DNA from: Auricularia sp. M13
Taxonomy: Eukaryota; Basidiomycota; Agaricomycetes; Auriculariales; Auriculariaceae
Direction of reading: 5' to 3'
Length of the DNA: 64,000 nt
Assembly: GCA_037042915.1 (NCBI GenBank)
Contig: CM073196.1
Coordinates: 4,278,001-4,342,000, forward strand
Made by a program: the position numbers and the translations under genes. Below, piece after piece: positions 49,842 to 62,950 of the stretch. The stretch's first letter is position 1. Every line of letters begins with the position of its first letter. Under the pieces are notes generated by a model that ran no database searches, was not told the origin of the DNA, and saw only the letters and a program-made list of their open reading frames with translations.

Positions 49842-51412
49842 ATCGTCAACTTCGCGAATATTCCATCGTTGCGCACAATGCTACGTGCTTCTTGCTAAGC
49901 TTGAGGCTTCTGTTGCACTTTGAACTTTGCATGTTGCTATACCGTGATGTCCCCAGATCCGACCAATATGACCGTTTCTCTACCTTCTCCCCATGCCCTC
50001 CCCTTTTCTCTCTGCAAGGCGCAATTAATCATACTTGAATATGCATCTCAAATTTAATCAGAATTTTTGGAGGACGGGATGGCTGGCAATGCGGTGGGAC
50101 GGGAAGTGGTTATAATTAATTAAAACCGCCGCCGCGACGACCCGGCATATGTTGGGCTTGCAATTCGCACAGATTCCCCTCTAAATTATTAATGGGGGTA
50201 TAAGATAGACTCTGGTAAGCTACTCTGTGAGGTTGGAAGGGAGGACCTTTCCCAGGTGTCGAAATATCGAGCTTGCAAGCTCGGCCGGGTCCATCGGCTT
50301 AGATCTTTGAGCTCTTACCTTACAGTCAAAGCTCATTTCCCCTCAATTACACCACAGCTATGCAGATAGTATATCATTATCTTATGCTGTAAAATTTGGA
50401 GGGGAGGGATGTGCTCCTTAGAGCAGGAGACGCGAAAATGTGGAGATTGGTCGCATCTGGGGCCGGCGCCGCATCTGGGGACATCACGGTATTCACTGAG
50501 TATGGGGTTCATCTGGTGGATCTGATACAGCCGAACACGCTCGCATTGATGCTTGTGCACTCATCACTCGCACTCGGGCTAAATATCGACCTGCCGTGCG
50601 TCTTCTACAGAACACATTCTCAATGCACAAAGCTGCCACCGTACTCCGTTATTCATGCACATGCTGCTGGCGGCATTGAAGATGCTCCAAGATTTCACTC
50701 AAGCTTCGAGCTGTACGTTCTGTCGAGAAACATGCAAGAACGAGGATGTGTATCCCGTCGAAGGCTCCCATTGTTGTCATCGTCGCAGGCTTGCATTGTT
50801 GACATCGCCGCCATACTCTGCCTGAGGACACTCCAATCCGCTTGATCGTTCGTGTTGTCTGTACGCTGAAAAGCTCTTTTCACAACCAGCTACATTGCTT
50901 GTGGCTACATCTGTACAGCATCAAGTTGGAGTCCCAGTCGTGAACAGCGGCACCGTAAGTTGTATGCCTGTGTGGGATACATAGTAACATACCTGAGGTT
51001 TACCTCATGATACTTCTAAGGCTATTCAGATGATGCCAAACTGAGAATGTGACTTTCGGATGGCGAGAGGCGTCCACCTCCAATGCTAGATGGAGTTGGG
51101 TTTTGTCCTGGATGACTATCTGTGCACGTCTTGCATGGTAGACAGGGAGTTATGTGGGAATGCAGGAGACTGTGTTGCCACTCCTCAAAGAGGTTTTACC
51201 TGTTCTGCCCGCCCGTTTGAGTGGGCCAGTGCAACGATGTGCACGGAGTAGTGAGAAGGGAATTTTCCCCAGCTTCACACAGCTTGGGGGCCAACTACCG
51301 CGCAGAAAGAAGGTTGCATAGGGTGGGAGGGTCGGTATTCCGGATGTATGTACATGTCATGTAAATACGTCCGAAGCGGAGGCAGTCCAGGAGGGCCCGT
51401 CAGCTCCGAATC
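49842..51412. other. Gene-poor stretch
   Basis: No gene that I can support. A 149-codon + strand frame at 50396-50845 has no recognisable motif or splice context. AT-rich pieces near 50040-50200 look like ordinary intergenic DNA. Confidence 0.4.
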
Positions 51413-51432
51413 TACCTACCTACCTACCTACC
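51413..51432. repeat. (CTAC)n microsatellite
   Basis: Five consecutive CTAC units, overlapping the last codons of H2 on the - strand. Confidence 0.85.
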
Positions 51433-52757
51433 AGCAACCAGACGCTCGACCAGTGATGGAAAAACGCGATGCGAAGCGAAAATGAGAATGTCCGTACGAG
51501 TGTAGCCGTGGCAGCTCGCATAATCAGGGTGGCTGGTCAAGTCCCGCAGATGTGTGCGCAGAGTGGTCTTGGCGAGGACGCAGCGCAAGTTGTCCCCGGA
51601 AACGATCACCCGGCCGAGCTCGCCTTCCCTGAGAGCTGCATCAAGAGGGTCCAACACACAATCAGCAATTGAAGCCAATATCCCATCGAGGCTGGGATGG
51701 CGGATGTTGGAGCAGATGCTGGTCAGCAGCAGCTGTTCGAAAATCCCTTGCAGATGGTGGACGACAACATAACAGTCAGGACGCGAGGGAAGATGCTCCT
51801 GAGGCCAGGGTCAAAAATGATTCAGGGGACCAGAATACCTTCGTGACTGACGAGAGTGCGGGCAAGGATGGTCTCAGGCGTCTGAGTCGCCGAGAGGAAT
51901 AATCGTTCCGCCTTCGGTATCACCTTATAAAGGTGCAGCACGCACACATGCCAAAGATACTGCGAGAGACGCTTGATTGTACGGGACGCCTTGGATATTG
52001 GCCACGAATACTGCTCGAAGTCCAGTACGAGTTCGGTGATGTCGGGACTCGGCGGCGGGGGCACCGCGAGAAGCGAACGGAACTCGGAGAAGGCGTGTTG
52101 TGAACTCGTGTAGAGGAGGAAGTGTGATATAAACGCCTCTCGAACGGCGGAGGAGGGGGAGCAGAAGAGCGTCGCCCTCGGTAGCGAAACGAAGAGCTCT
52201 CTCGACCCCAAACGAGCCATTGTGCTGGGAGCCATAAGTCCGTCAATATTTCCGGCATCCTGCGGAGATATTTTCAATTGTATGTCATAGACCTTAATCA
52301 ACAGAAAAGGCGTACCAAGAGTTTAGGCCGATCCGCGCCGACATGATGCACGATGCGAGCCTGAATGGCAGATTTCGAGGTTCTCGCTCAAAGGAAATGG
52401 AGAAGGCAAGGTAGAAGGGGCTCTCTGAGTCATCTCAAAGCGCAAATGGTAGGGCCAACTCCTGGAGTGAGCATGAAGCTGCAGAAGCGAGGTGAGGAAC
52501 CGCGCATCGCTGCAGGATCGGTATTTCTTCCAGATCAAGTCGACGGTCGCTGGAGTTCCGATATATAAGGTCTTGCGCCGCGGAGTAAATACGTGCGCAT
52601 CCATGCGCCCGTCATTGTAAGGACATTCCTTGCCGTGACAGAGCCGGTAATGGCGTTGCTGGACGAGTGTGAGCAGCTCGAGCCCAGGTGTCTTGGAAGA
52701 AATGAAGTCGTCCCACGGTATAGCCCATATGACGGGTTTGGGACCGTGGAATGCGAG
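51424..52757 (-). pseudogene. Host gene H2, 3' part, cut by the Mutator-like element
   Basis: On the - strand the frame starts at the transposon edge (52757) as LAFHGPKPVIWAIPWDDF and runs to about 52323. A second coding-looking segment is at about 52298-51822 (MARLGSRELFVSLPRATLF, ITELVLDFEQYSWPISKA). A last exon from an acceptor near 51788 reads HLPSRPDCYVVVHHLQGIFE and ends at 51424. The exact joins are not settled. At the other side of the transposon (63942-64000) the same frame reads FATDARNEDTDSLRCV and continues into LAFHGPKP with no stop once one GAATGCGAG is discounted. Family not recognised. The gene is interrupted and its 5' end lies outside the window. Confidence 0.55.
52749..52757. 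repeat. Target-site duplication of the Mutator-like element (GAATGCGAG), left copy
   Basis: GAATGCGAG at 52749-52757 recurs at 63942-63950. A 9-base duplication is typical of Mutator-like elements (9-11 bp) and unlike hAT or KDZ (about 8) and Ty3 (5). Confidence 0.85.
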
Positions 52758-53734
52758 GCAAGATCGGATAATGCACGTCGCATTTCCATTCCGAAACGTT
52801 GAGTTTTTTTGCACCGGAAACGTCTCCAATTGCCCTTCTGAAACGTTTTTTTGTCCTTCCGAAACATTCTTTTCCCCTTCCGAAACGACTGACTTCCATT
52901 CTGAAACGTTGAATATTACCCTTCCGAAACACGGTGATTACCATTCTGAAACGTTGTCAGTATCCTTCTGAAACATTGTCAGTATCCTTCTGAAACAACA
53001 TTACTACCCTTCTGAAACACCTCTATTACCCTTCTGAAACACCCCTGCTACCCTTCTGAAACGTTGCTAATACCATTCTGAAACGTTGCTAATACCATTC
53101 TGAAACGCTCTCAGTCCTAGTTTTAATAACTCACCAAAGGAGTGCCCGGAAAATTCCGTTCAACTCATGACAAATATCTATAATTCAAAGGAAAAATATC
53201 TAGATACTTTCGGAGGCAAATGTCCGACTCCTTGATTTGATATACCATTATCTTTGTATTTAAACTGCAGCCAGCAGATGCGTGACTTCTGTGGCAGGCT
53301 CGCTCTGGGAATCAAAGCCTTATGTATAAGAAATCTTCCAAAATGTGTTGCAAGATATCCTAGTCCTCACCAGAAGTTCAGAGCATGATCTGAGGTAGCA
53401 GGAGGCTGAACTTGAGGCCGTCAACAAATCGCAATTTTGAACATCACCGTGGCAACAAGAACTTCGGTTTTCTACACCATTGACTTTTGGGCGCCAAGAC
53501 AAATGTTTTGGTCATTTTTTTGTAATTTTACGTCCAGTCCTTCAATCGCTGTAACAGTTTGCATGGCGCCTCTTCAGCCTCAACTCATTTCAGAGTCAGA
53601 CACTCCTTCCTTGACCTCCAACCACTACCTTCCGCATTTGGAAACTCTGGTGAGTATTATGTAATAAATTATATTCGAATTTTTATTTTTCTTTTTCTTT
53701 TCTTTTTCTTTTCTTTTGATCGTGATGCCATCAT
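52758..53734. repeat. MULE left terminal inverted repeat
   Basis: About 977 bp, matched inverted by 62946-63941. The outer 350 bases hold about 16 copies of CC(A/T)TTC(T/C)GAAAC(G/A), spaced about 15-30 bases, the likely transposase binding array. The inner part ends in a T/C-rich tract (TTTTTCTTTTCTTTT) and TGATGCCAT. Confidence 0.9.
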
Positions 53735-53910
53735 TTTTTTATTATCTAATTAAATAAATATTTTAAATTAAATTAAATTAAATTAGTTATAAATTCATAA
53801 ATATTCAATTAATATTTTTTTCATATTCTACCTTAACTTATGATTGCTTCTCCTTCCCCCCATCATGGCTTCTCTCTGTGCTTTACTTATATATCCTTTA
53901 GTTTATCAAC

Positions 53911-56900
53911 ATGTCTGAGAGGCCTGGGCGTCCTCGCCTGCCTATGCCTCCTCCTCGTGGGCGTGGATCTTCGCGGGGCCGTGGCAAATCAACCTCGCGC
54001 AATACTTCTGCTGCTGGTTCTGCATCCTCATCACGTGCACCTTCTGTCTCCCGCAATTCTGGACCTCCCACTCCAGCGTCTGCTGCTCCATCTGAGCTCC
54101 CTGCAGAAGATGAGACAACGCTATCTGTCTTATCTTTTCTCCGCTCTGGTCCCCGCGCTGTGGCTAATACGCTGCCTCCTCCTCCTGCTCCACGCATGCC
54201 CTCTGCTGGTGGTCGCAAGACTGGAGGATTGCATCGCATGAACCGCACCTCCACCGAAGACTCTATCTGGACCCTTGTCGGCAGTTATCCAACTATTAAC
54301 CTATGGTCTGAGATTGATAAGTTGGTATGTTGAGGTTCTCTACTCTTTAAAGTGGAAAATAAATCTATTTTAGGCACACGACTATCGTAATCCAGACTAT
54401 AAAATCGACCCTCAGCTTACCATGCACTGGGTTGGACATCCACTGGACCGTCCTTATGATGTGCGAGCACGTGCATTCATGGTCTCTTGGCACAACAACA
54501 GTCCACAACGTCCCGCTGGAATGGATGCCGATCAACCAGTATTTCGAGTTTCTTACAACTGCTATGGCAACTGTGCATGGCCTGACGACCGCGAGCTCGA
54601 TGACACCGACATTGCTGGTGATAACAATGTGGAGGGGAATGAGAACGACGAGCAGGAGAACACTGAGCAGGAGACTGATGAAGATGCTCACAGCTCAGCT
54701 GATGAGAGTGCAGCACCCAAACGTGCTGCTAAGCGACCGCCTCGTGTTATTTGTCCTCACCGAGGGCGCTTGCAGGTGTGTAGTCAGAGTGGGAGGTTAT
54801 TGCTCTTCTGATTATATCTAGATTGAGATTCTTGCTAGAGATCTCAGCCGTGCCAATATCTGGGTACAAAGCGCTCCAGAACACCCACACCCCCGCGAGT
54901 CCACACGCTTAAAGTCACACTTCGTCCGACACCAAATTATGGAGTGCGCCTCTATTGGTTTGACTGCCAGCCAAATCAAAAAGCGTATGTCTTTCAATCT
55001 TCTATATACATATATTGATTACCTTTTTCAATTTAGGCTTGACCCAGACTTTTGCGGAGATGAAGATCGTGGAAGCTCGACAACACTCAGACAAAAATAT
55101 TGCGTCCATCGTGCAAGGATGGCGCAGGCGAGGTCGTTTTCATCATGATCCAATCCGTGCCATTGGCAAATTTCAAGAACATAAGCCAGAGGCTGTATAC
55201 ATGTTTGTACCTCTATTTCTTTTCAAGTCAAAGGCTAAGACTTTGTAGGTTTGCGGCCCATGATCCAGATGCCAACCCGCCAACAAAGTTTTCTGTCGCA
55301 GTATCCGATAACTTTGCTATGGAGAATCTGATTCTCCATGCGGGCACAATGGGTTGTGCACTCGACTCCTCGTGGCGCCACAAGAACGAAAATAGGTCTC
55401 CTTTGACTTTCTTGATTACTGTCAATCAGGACCTGCATTGCCTTCCTGGTGAGTGTCTTTGTTCTAATTCTGTTCCTATTTAAAATTGTTTTAGGGGCTG
55501 CCTATCTATCGGAGGATGTGAAGGCTGCCACTCTAGTGGACTTTCTGCGCACAACTAAGACTCGCATTGAAGACTATGCCAGGAAGATTGTTTCAAGTAC
55601 GATTTTCCTGCTTTGTATAATCTTTGTCTTACACCTTTATAGACGAGATTATTCTTGAACATGCTGGCGCTGAGGCTGAGCAAATCAAGAAGATTGCGGC
55701 ACTCATCGTTGAATCTGGCTGGACTCCAGCATGGTTCATGATTGACAAGAGTCGAGCTGAAGCCAATGCAATCTTGGAAGGTTGGAAGCTTTTTTCTTTT
55801 GGAGGCACCACAGCTAATGGAAGGTTTTTAGTATGGCCAGACATGATTATCCGTCTCTGCCAATTCCATGTCATCCAGGCCATTATCAAGTTCGAGGGCG
55901 ATGAACCTGAGGGCCGTCGTCCCAAGCTTAGTCGCGCACAGAAGGAACTACTTCTGTATTCCTTCCGTGAACTACAGCGCTGCCGGCGTGCAGAGGACTT
56001 CCCCAATGCTACAGCCAAATTCAAGGAGTCACTGAAGCAAATTATCAGCGACGAAGACGCCTCAACTCGTGAACAGGTTTGGCGGTACTTTGAGAAGAAT
56101 TGGTTCAACACATTTTGGCGTGGTGCGCATTACTACTCATATTTTGTGTGTGGCCTGCTAAAGGTAGCTATTAGCTATGTGGACCGACATTGGACTCCCC
56201 TCAGGTCGCAATAGGGATGGCATGCTAAACACCAACAATTGGATTGAGCGCTCATTCAAGACCTTTGACCAACTCTTTTTGGATTGTCGCTCCAATAAAA
56301 GGTATTCTGCTTCTATAGTTGCTTTATTAAAATTATACTTATGTGTATTTTTAGGCTGGACAGACTTGTTATGATTCTGGCGAATGAGTTCTTCCCTTTC
56401 TTCAAGCAATGGGACCCTCGAGAGCCTACACGCAATCAAGCTCTTCTTCGTGAGATCCACGAAGGCCACTATCTTTGGGGCGAGCCTCAAATGCTTCGAA
56501 CACTGTCCAAGACATCATGGAGAGTCTCAGAGTTTAAGTGCGCTTTAAATTCTTTCCTTACACATGGTCTTTAACATGAAACTAGATCTGAAGAACGCCT
56601 TCAAGTAACTCGCAACGAGGACGACAGCTTCAACTGTAGCTGTGAAGCATTTACGCAGACAGGACGATCATGTTGCCACATTTGGGCCATACGACTCCTT
56701 CTCAATAATGGTAGTGCATCTGAATGGATAGGTATGATTTTTTTAAAATGGTTGTGCAATTATTCACATGGCTCTTAGAGCACGAACTTATCCGTCCCAA
56801 ACGAGGCAGCCAAGCAGCAGGAAGGAAGAGTGCAGCCCCCAAGAAATCCAAGGACGCTCCACCAGTTCTCGAATCAAGGACACGGGATTCGACTGTTCGG

Positions 56901-57113
56901 AAGATTCTCGAAGCCTACATGAACAACTTGGCAGTCAAGTCACTAGAGGATTTGAAGAATCGTCTAGGGAAAGGCGGTAAAAGGATCAACTCGCCTGACT
57001 CTCCCTCTGCGTCTGAGGAAGAGAATACTGTTCCTGATGCAGACTTGGACGTGCGCAAAGACTTTGGTGTGTGTCTCCTTCGTTCCTCCCCTTTAATTAT
57101 TTACAAAATTTAG
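53911..57113 (+). CDS. MULE transposase region with SWIM zinc finger
   Basis: Start MSERPGRPRLPMPPPRGRG (basic, Pro-rich). Exon 1 is 53911-54324; exon 2 begins at 54374 (AHDYRNPDYKIDPQLTMHW). Small introns of about 40-60 bases separate the rest. Recognisable parts: a DNA-binding-like segment (MKIVEARQHSDKNIASIVQG, about 55060-55120); a DDE-like core (WFMIDKSRAEANAILEG, near 55735-55785; IRLCQFHVIQAI, near 55848-55885; NTNNWIERSFKTFDQLF, near 56230); and a SWIM finger (FNCSCEAFTQTGRSCCHIWA, about 56630-56690). A basic linker and a possible AT-hook (RGRPKD, near 57130) lead towards the protease region, so both may be one polypeptide. Not every splice join was verified. Confidence 0.75.
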
Positions 57114-57473
57114 GCAAAGTCACACGAGGTCGTCCAAAGGATACAACTTCCCTTCAGCCTTGGCGTTCTTCAGGTTTGCTATGGTATTGAACATAATGAT
57201 TGAGGTACTCAATCCTTCGTAGGATCGTCCAGCAAACTGCGCTTCTCAGAAAAGTCAGGGCGCCCTTCTGGTCATCCCAACAGCTTGCTGCCAGCCAAAT
57301 CAGCTTCAGATGCTGCAGTGGTCTGTCTCTCACGTTTTCTACAGCACCAGGGCGATTTTCTCATATGTTTCTCAGATCAAGGCAGATAAAGGCAAAGGCA
57401 AGGCCAAAGCAGTGGTCGAAGATCATGTAGTCGAGGTTAGTACCATTCAAACCTTGCAGGCAAAGAGCTAAGT

Positions 57474-59547
57474 TATGGGGCAGGAGGCCGTGGTTGATAC
57501 CTTCAAGAATGTTCGAATCCTCACTGCGCTTCTCAACAATCTAAGCCAGGCAATGGAACGCAAGATGGTAGTTTTGCCTGGCGGATATTGCTCAGACAGA
57601 GAGCGCATCCAGTTTGGAATGCTGGAAGCAAACTCAAATAATCCTGAGGTATTTGAATCTTTACCCCGGCCGAGACAAATCTGAACTTCACAAAGGGAGG
57701 CCTTTGGGAGATGGCAAGCCTTGGCTTTCAGCCGAGTGTCGAGCGTATTCTCTTTTTCCATCTTTGCCCAGCTTCCAATCACTGGATGCTCTGCGAATGG
57801 AGACCAAAGGGTGATAGTGTGCCAGCATGCTATGGTGTCCAGAACCAAAGTGGGATGGATGTTTCATCACTCCAGCATCAGCGTCGCATCTTGAAGACAT
57901 TCACCAGCTTCGAATCTCAGGTTGAGGTGAGTTTTACCACAATAGACTTGTACATTGAATGTTTATCGTTTTCTCCAGCCACTGTTCGTCCAGATTCCCC
58001 TCCCACCCTCAGAGGATGAGGAGGTCACCAGTGCTCTGCTTATGGCTGGCATTGCACTCCATATACTCTTTGGCAAGTGCCCTACAAAGCAGTCCAAGCT
58101 TCCAAGCTCAGCAGACCTCATTTCTGCCATGCACCACATCTTGGACGCATACCCAGGCATTATTCCTAAGGAGGATCTAGCCAGCTGGTTCGCCTCCATG
58201 GAATTGGAACTTCCCTCCAACTGTCCTGCGCATATCCAACCAGAACCGCGGTTATTCTTCTCTATGGGTGACTTCGAGCACAACCTAGCTGTATGTGTTG
58301 TTCTATGATCTCTCTTCAACCTTTGACATGGTTATAGCCCGACATACTAGAGGATTGGGCCCCTGAACCTGAACCCACACAATTCTCAGCAGAGCAACCT
58401 CCAGCCCCACCAGACCCTCGAGATGTAGCTCAGGTCAGTTGTCATATTAAGATGCAGGCGGCATTTTAATGGAGTGGTACTTTAGTTCTTAGCCTCAGCG
58501 CAGAGGGATACAACACAGCCACCATTATTTACTATCAACAGGATTCCTATCTCAGCACATGAAGCTTGGATCCTTTCCCAGCCGCTGGCCTGGTTCAATG
58601 ACGAAATCATCAACTGTTGGGTAACCTTGAACAAAGGACGATCGTACGACTCAGATACAGCCCGATGGTTGACAATCTCGAGCTTTTTCTACACCAAGCT
58701 TGTAGAGGCCCTATCCCAGACCGGCGAGGCGCGTGCCAAGTCTCTGACCGCGCTACATAGATGGTTCACAGCGAAGGTGTGCAATCAATCTGTGGATATA
58801 TGAGCAGTTATTGATGAATCCATGCATAGGATCGCAATTTGAACTTAATGAAGTTGTTGCACCTCAATATGCCTATCAACCTGGGCAACTCGCACTGGAT
58901 CACTGCCAGCATTGATATGCTGAATCACAGGATTTCTATCTTCGACAGCTTGTCACCCAAATCTCGGGATCGTAGTGCAAGCAAGTCTGAAGCCCATGCG
59001 ATTATATATCAGGTAGACTGATATATAATAATTGTGTCATTTGAAGCTTACTATATTTCTAGAACCTCATTGAATATGTTGCATCGTACTGTGAAACCAC
59101 AGGGCAACGCTTTAGACCATCTGAGTGGATCAAGCATGCGCCTGTGAGTATCTGTTTTATCTTTGTTTGAGCAGCACAATATTTATTTTCATTCAGATTG
59201 TGCAGCAGCAGCTTGACCATAGCAGCTGTGGAGTCTTTACCTGCTGGTTTCTCAAGCAGCTCTCAGTGGACAATCGCCCCAAGTCTTTCAAGGAGGATAT
59301 TGATCCCACGAAGTACAGGCATGTTATTGCAGAAGAATTGGTTGCCGCCCACCAGACCAGCATGGACGTAGAGTGAGTTTCAAAGTTTTGTAACAGTCCT
59401 TTCTCAACACTGACAATATTAAGTGTTGCACTAACTACGCCAACTCAGAAGTTTGCATCTGCAGTGATGCATTCACCTCCAACACCTCATCAACCTGGTG
59501 CAGCAAAGCGCCCACGACGTGAAGGCACTTCTCGTGCTCCAAAGTGA
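57474..59547 (+). CDS. MULE Ulp1-type (C48) cysteine protease region
   Basis: Pieces in order: QEAVVDTFKNVRILTALLNN (about 57480-57540), ILFFHLCPASNHWMLCEW (about 57745-57800), PPSEDEEVTSALLMAGIALH (about 58000-58060), then the protease fold: WILSQPLAWFNDEIINCW (near 58570), SSFFYTKLVEAL, LGNSHWITASIDM (catalytic His), ISIFDSLSP (Asp), and after an intron at about 59145-59197 DHSSCGVFTCWFL (Cys). The last exon ends AKRPRREGTSRAPK at 59547. Ulp1 proteases process SUMO-like modifiers. All three catalytic residues are present. Its link to transposition is unknown. It may be the C-terminal half of the transposase polypeptide. Confidence 0.75.
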
Positions 59548-61993
59548 AGCAGTAAGGTTCACAATTTGATTATACCCGCCAGATACCCATTATAGGCATG
59601 GACATTATCTGATTTTACAACTTCAATTGTATCACTATGTAACTATACTCGCCCAATACCCTTCATAGGCACGGACAATAAATTACTTATAGTTTTTGTA
59701 TAATCTGGATTGCTTGTGATGGGAAACTATTCCGCCCGTCCAACCACCAGTGTCTGTACAAGATCACATGAGGGGTAATCAAGTACGAGCCTGATCAGAG
59801 CTGTTGCTGTTGGCGGCAGTGTCCTGTGTCCACACCGTTCCCGTGTCACCATTATCAATGCTCAGGTCTGCATTCGTCGCACTCAATACCCACCGTCATG
59901 TGTGCCGTGAGGGCCACCTCGGCCCCGTACACTCTGGTGACATATCTCAGGGCCGTCGACCTCCGTTCTACATATGCCGACGCACCTGTCGGCCTCCCTG
60001 CAACACTGGCCAGTCCTCCATCAGCCACAGGAGGTCATGGGTGTACTTGGACTATAGTACGCTCACATCGGCGTAGTACTTATGCTCGGTCTGCCGGTCT
60101 TGCACTTCGTGCACATCCACTACCAACCTCGAGCATTGGCACCAATCTCAGTCGCGGTCTTGGTCTCACCGCACCCCATGAGGGTATCAGGCGGGAATCT
60201 GGAAGAGACCGAGACCAAAAAGTGCAAGAGCTGCTGCACAGCGTGACCAAGAGTGTGGAGTGCTAGAATCGTTCCACAGCAAGACCCAGACCATGACCAA
60301 GACCAATGCCGATGCCCGAGGTTGGTAGTGGGTGTACACGGAGTGCAAGACTGGCAGACAGAGTGTGAGGGCGAGGCGGTGCTGCTGGAAGGTCAACAGG
60401 GGTGTCGGCATATGTAGCACAGAGGCTAGTCATCTCACAGAAAGACCCTACTGAGCTTAGGGGCCCTTAGCTCCTGAACGCGGGCGTGGATGGAAAGCAC
60501 TCTCCCAAGTTTTGGAACTCTTGTCATTGCGTACCCCTGATAGTTTCCAGAAGTGACTTCTTGTGGCTCGTACCCACCTCACCTCAATGGCCTTCATACA
60601 TAATGGGCCCAAGTGCTAGAGTGTGATGTTCTGGTCTTTACGGTCCTGGCTGGCTCTAGCGGGTGTGCCCAATGATTTTACACCACCTTACAGAGGTGAC
60701 CGGTACCTATGTCAGGTGCTACACCTCTGTGAGCAGCAGCATGCATGCTGTAGCCCCCAGCTGGCCACAACGTAACTGTGTTGCGGTTTGCAGCAGTGTC
60801 CTGCATCTGCGCATCTCTCGCGCCACCATTATTGACGCTCAATCCGCATTGCCGCCCTCAATACCCACCGCCGCTGCATGTCGCGAGGACCACATCGGTG
60901 CCATACATTCCGGTGACACACCTCAGGCCCATCAGCCTCACCGCGCACCAGCTCTTGCACTCCCTGATCTCAGTCTCTTCTAGGTACCTGTCACGGAGCG
61001 CACCATAAACCGACCATGAGGGGTACTCAGGAGGAACGGTCGGACACATAAGGGGCTACATAATGGACCAGAACCAACATAGGGTACACGGATCGGCGAT
61101 AGCCGGCAACTATGGCGTGACCAGAAGCAAGGGGAGTGCAGCCACAACACCCTACAGAAGGGACGGAATACCGCGGCAGCGGCGCGGCGCAGCCAGAGAC
61201 CGAGGTCAAGCACCGGTAGGCTCGGAGCACGAGGTCAACCGACCGATGATGGGAGGTATTGGGCCTGCCATGGTCAGGGAAGGTGTAGTGGGAGTCGCCG
61301 ACAATATGGATGGTGCGCCGACAAGAACCGAGAGGTGCCCACTGGCTCCAAGGCGTGTTGCAAGGGTATGTAGGGCTGGTCCGATGATGAACGCGGGCGG
61401 CAACAGCAAGCACCGAGGGCAACAACCGAGGACTGAGCGTCGATAAAAGTAGACTGGGAACGGCGTGGACAGAGGACATCGCAGTGAACTGCAACAATAC
61501 CCGCCCGATACCCCCCATAGGCATGGACTCTAGTTTAGCATACTTCTTCCCACCTTTGCTTCATCTCCGCTCTTGGTATGGCCCCCATCCCTTCACTTCT
61601 CCGAGGTTTCCTTGTGTTGCCGATGCCCCCTTGGTCCCCGGTTTATTTGTGTGCTTCCCTTCGGTCACCACCCCAGTGTTTGCCCCTTCTGTCCCACATC
61701 TTGGCCCTGTCTGTATGGTGGTGTGGCTGCACTCTCCTTACTTCCGGTCACGCCATAGTTACTGGCTATCGCAGATCAGTGTACTGTAGGTTGGATCTTG
61801 ACCGTCATTTGCCTGGCCTTTCCTTCTCCTGAGTACCTCGTCTGGTCGGTTTTTTGGCGCACTCTGTGACAAACTAGGCAAATTTCCTCATGTAGAGATC
61901 CTGTGTCTGGCCAAAGAGTCCAAATATATAATGATCACAAATAAATACAAAAGATAGCAATTATAAATAAATAAATAGAACGAGCGCGCGCAG
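59548..61993. other. MULE internal non-coding region with scrambled repeats
   Basis: No supported gene. ACCCGCCAGATACCCATTAT-like words (consensus CCCGCC(A/C)(A/G)ATACCC...CATAGGCA(T/C)GGAC) occur at about 59572, 59650 and 61501. A block at about 59817-59960 is repeated with divergence at about 60795-60940 and, inverted, at about 61330-61490. Another pair is inverted between about 61075-61165 and 61715-61798. This looks like older insertions or duplications inside the transposon. Confidence 0.55.
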
Positions 61994-62860
61994 TTACATG
62001 AAATTGAACGCAATTCGATCCTTGTGGATATCAAGAGTCAATGAATTGACTGTGTAAAGAAGTTGAGCGGCGCTGACTTCCTGGCGCATATCCTGCCAGT
62101 ATTGGCGAGCGTTATCTGACGGGCAGTTAAAATCTAAGAATATAATGTCAAGGTTACGCACAGCAAATATCGCAATCGAGTGTGTGGCAGACGATCCATG
62201 TATCAGGGTTGTACCTTGGATCATCTAGAGAATATCAAAGCCAATTCCAGCAAATAATAAAATGTATCACGTACCACAGACAAGATGAACGAGTGACAGG
62301 TACCGGGTATGGAGGTTGACGGCGAGGTTTCTGCCACGCTGCATGGCAGTAGCAAGGGCTTCAGCTTGAGACACAGGAGGTGCCGGAGGTACTGCAAACT
62401 GCGGTGGAATCCCAACAGCCAAGGCGGAGGGTGTGTTGGAAACAGCGGGCGTAGATGGAGGAGATGGGAAGTATGAACTGGGAGAGGAGGGAGAAGATGT
62501 GCTGGAGACCATGGGCGAGGACGGAGGAGATACGCTACCGCCCGGAGGTGCCGGAGAGAATGACACCTCCGCAATCGGAGCAGGAGGGACAGGAGAGGAA
62601 GAGGGTATAGTAACCGGAGGCAAAGAAGGGATGGGATGGGATAAAAGGCCATTGGGTACAAAGGCAGGAGGGAAAGATGGTGACGGATTAGGAGGGGGTA
62701 GAAGTAAACCATTGGGTACGAAGGCAGGAGGAGCGCCACCACGGATGGCCATATTCCCACGAAGGTAACGGCGCTGGCCCCGGCCGTGAATGTTCGAGGG
62801 ACTACAAATACATAAGCAAGACAAAAATAGTGATAAGGAAGATACACACGTGCGAGCCAT
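61994..62860 (-). CDS. Proline-rich hypothetical protein inside the MULE
   Basis: From ATG at 62860 (or the internal one near 62755) the first exon is a Pro/Ser-rich protein with a repeated PPAFVPNGLL motif and many SPxxP words, ending near 62277 in NLHTRYLSLVHLVC. A GT-AG intron (about 62272-62225) follows, and a second part reads CPSDNARQYWQDMRQEVSAA and DIHKDRIAFNFM to the stop at 61994. A further tiny intron is possible near 62150. No family is recognised. It lies next to the right inverted repeat, so it may be a MULE accessory gene. Confidence 0.45.
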
Positions 62861-62915
62861 TGAAAAGATCTAGAAACAAATCAGTAAGGAAAAGCCGAGA
62901 GGAGAGGCAGAGGCA

Positions 62916-62945
<30 letters not shown>

Positions 62946-62950
<5 letters not shown>

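Noticed and set aside
50396-50845. 149-codon + strand frame as a gene
   Set aside because: No recognised motif, no splice context and unremarkable composition.
52790-53110. CRISPR-like array of short repeats
   Set aside because: The units are 11-13 bases, spacing is irregular, the array is mirrored at the other end of a transposon, and the genome is eukaryotic.
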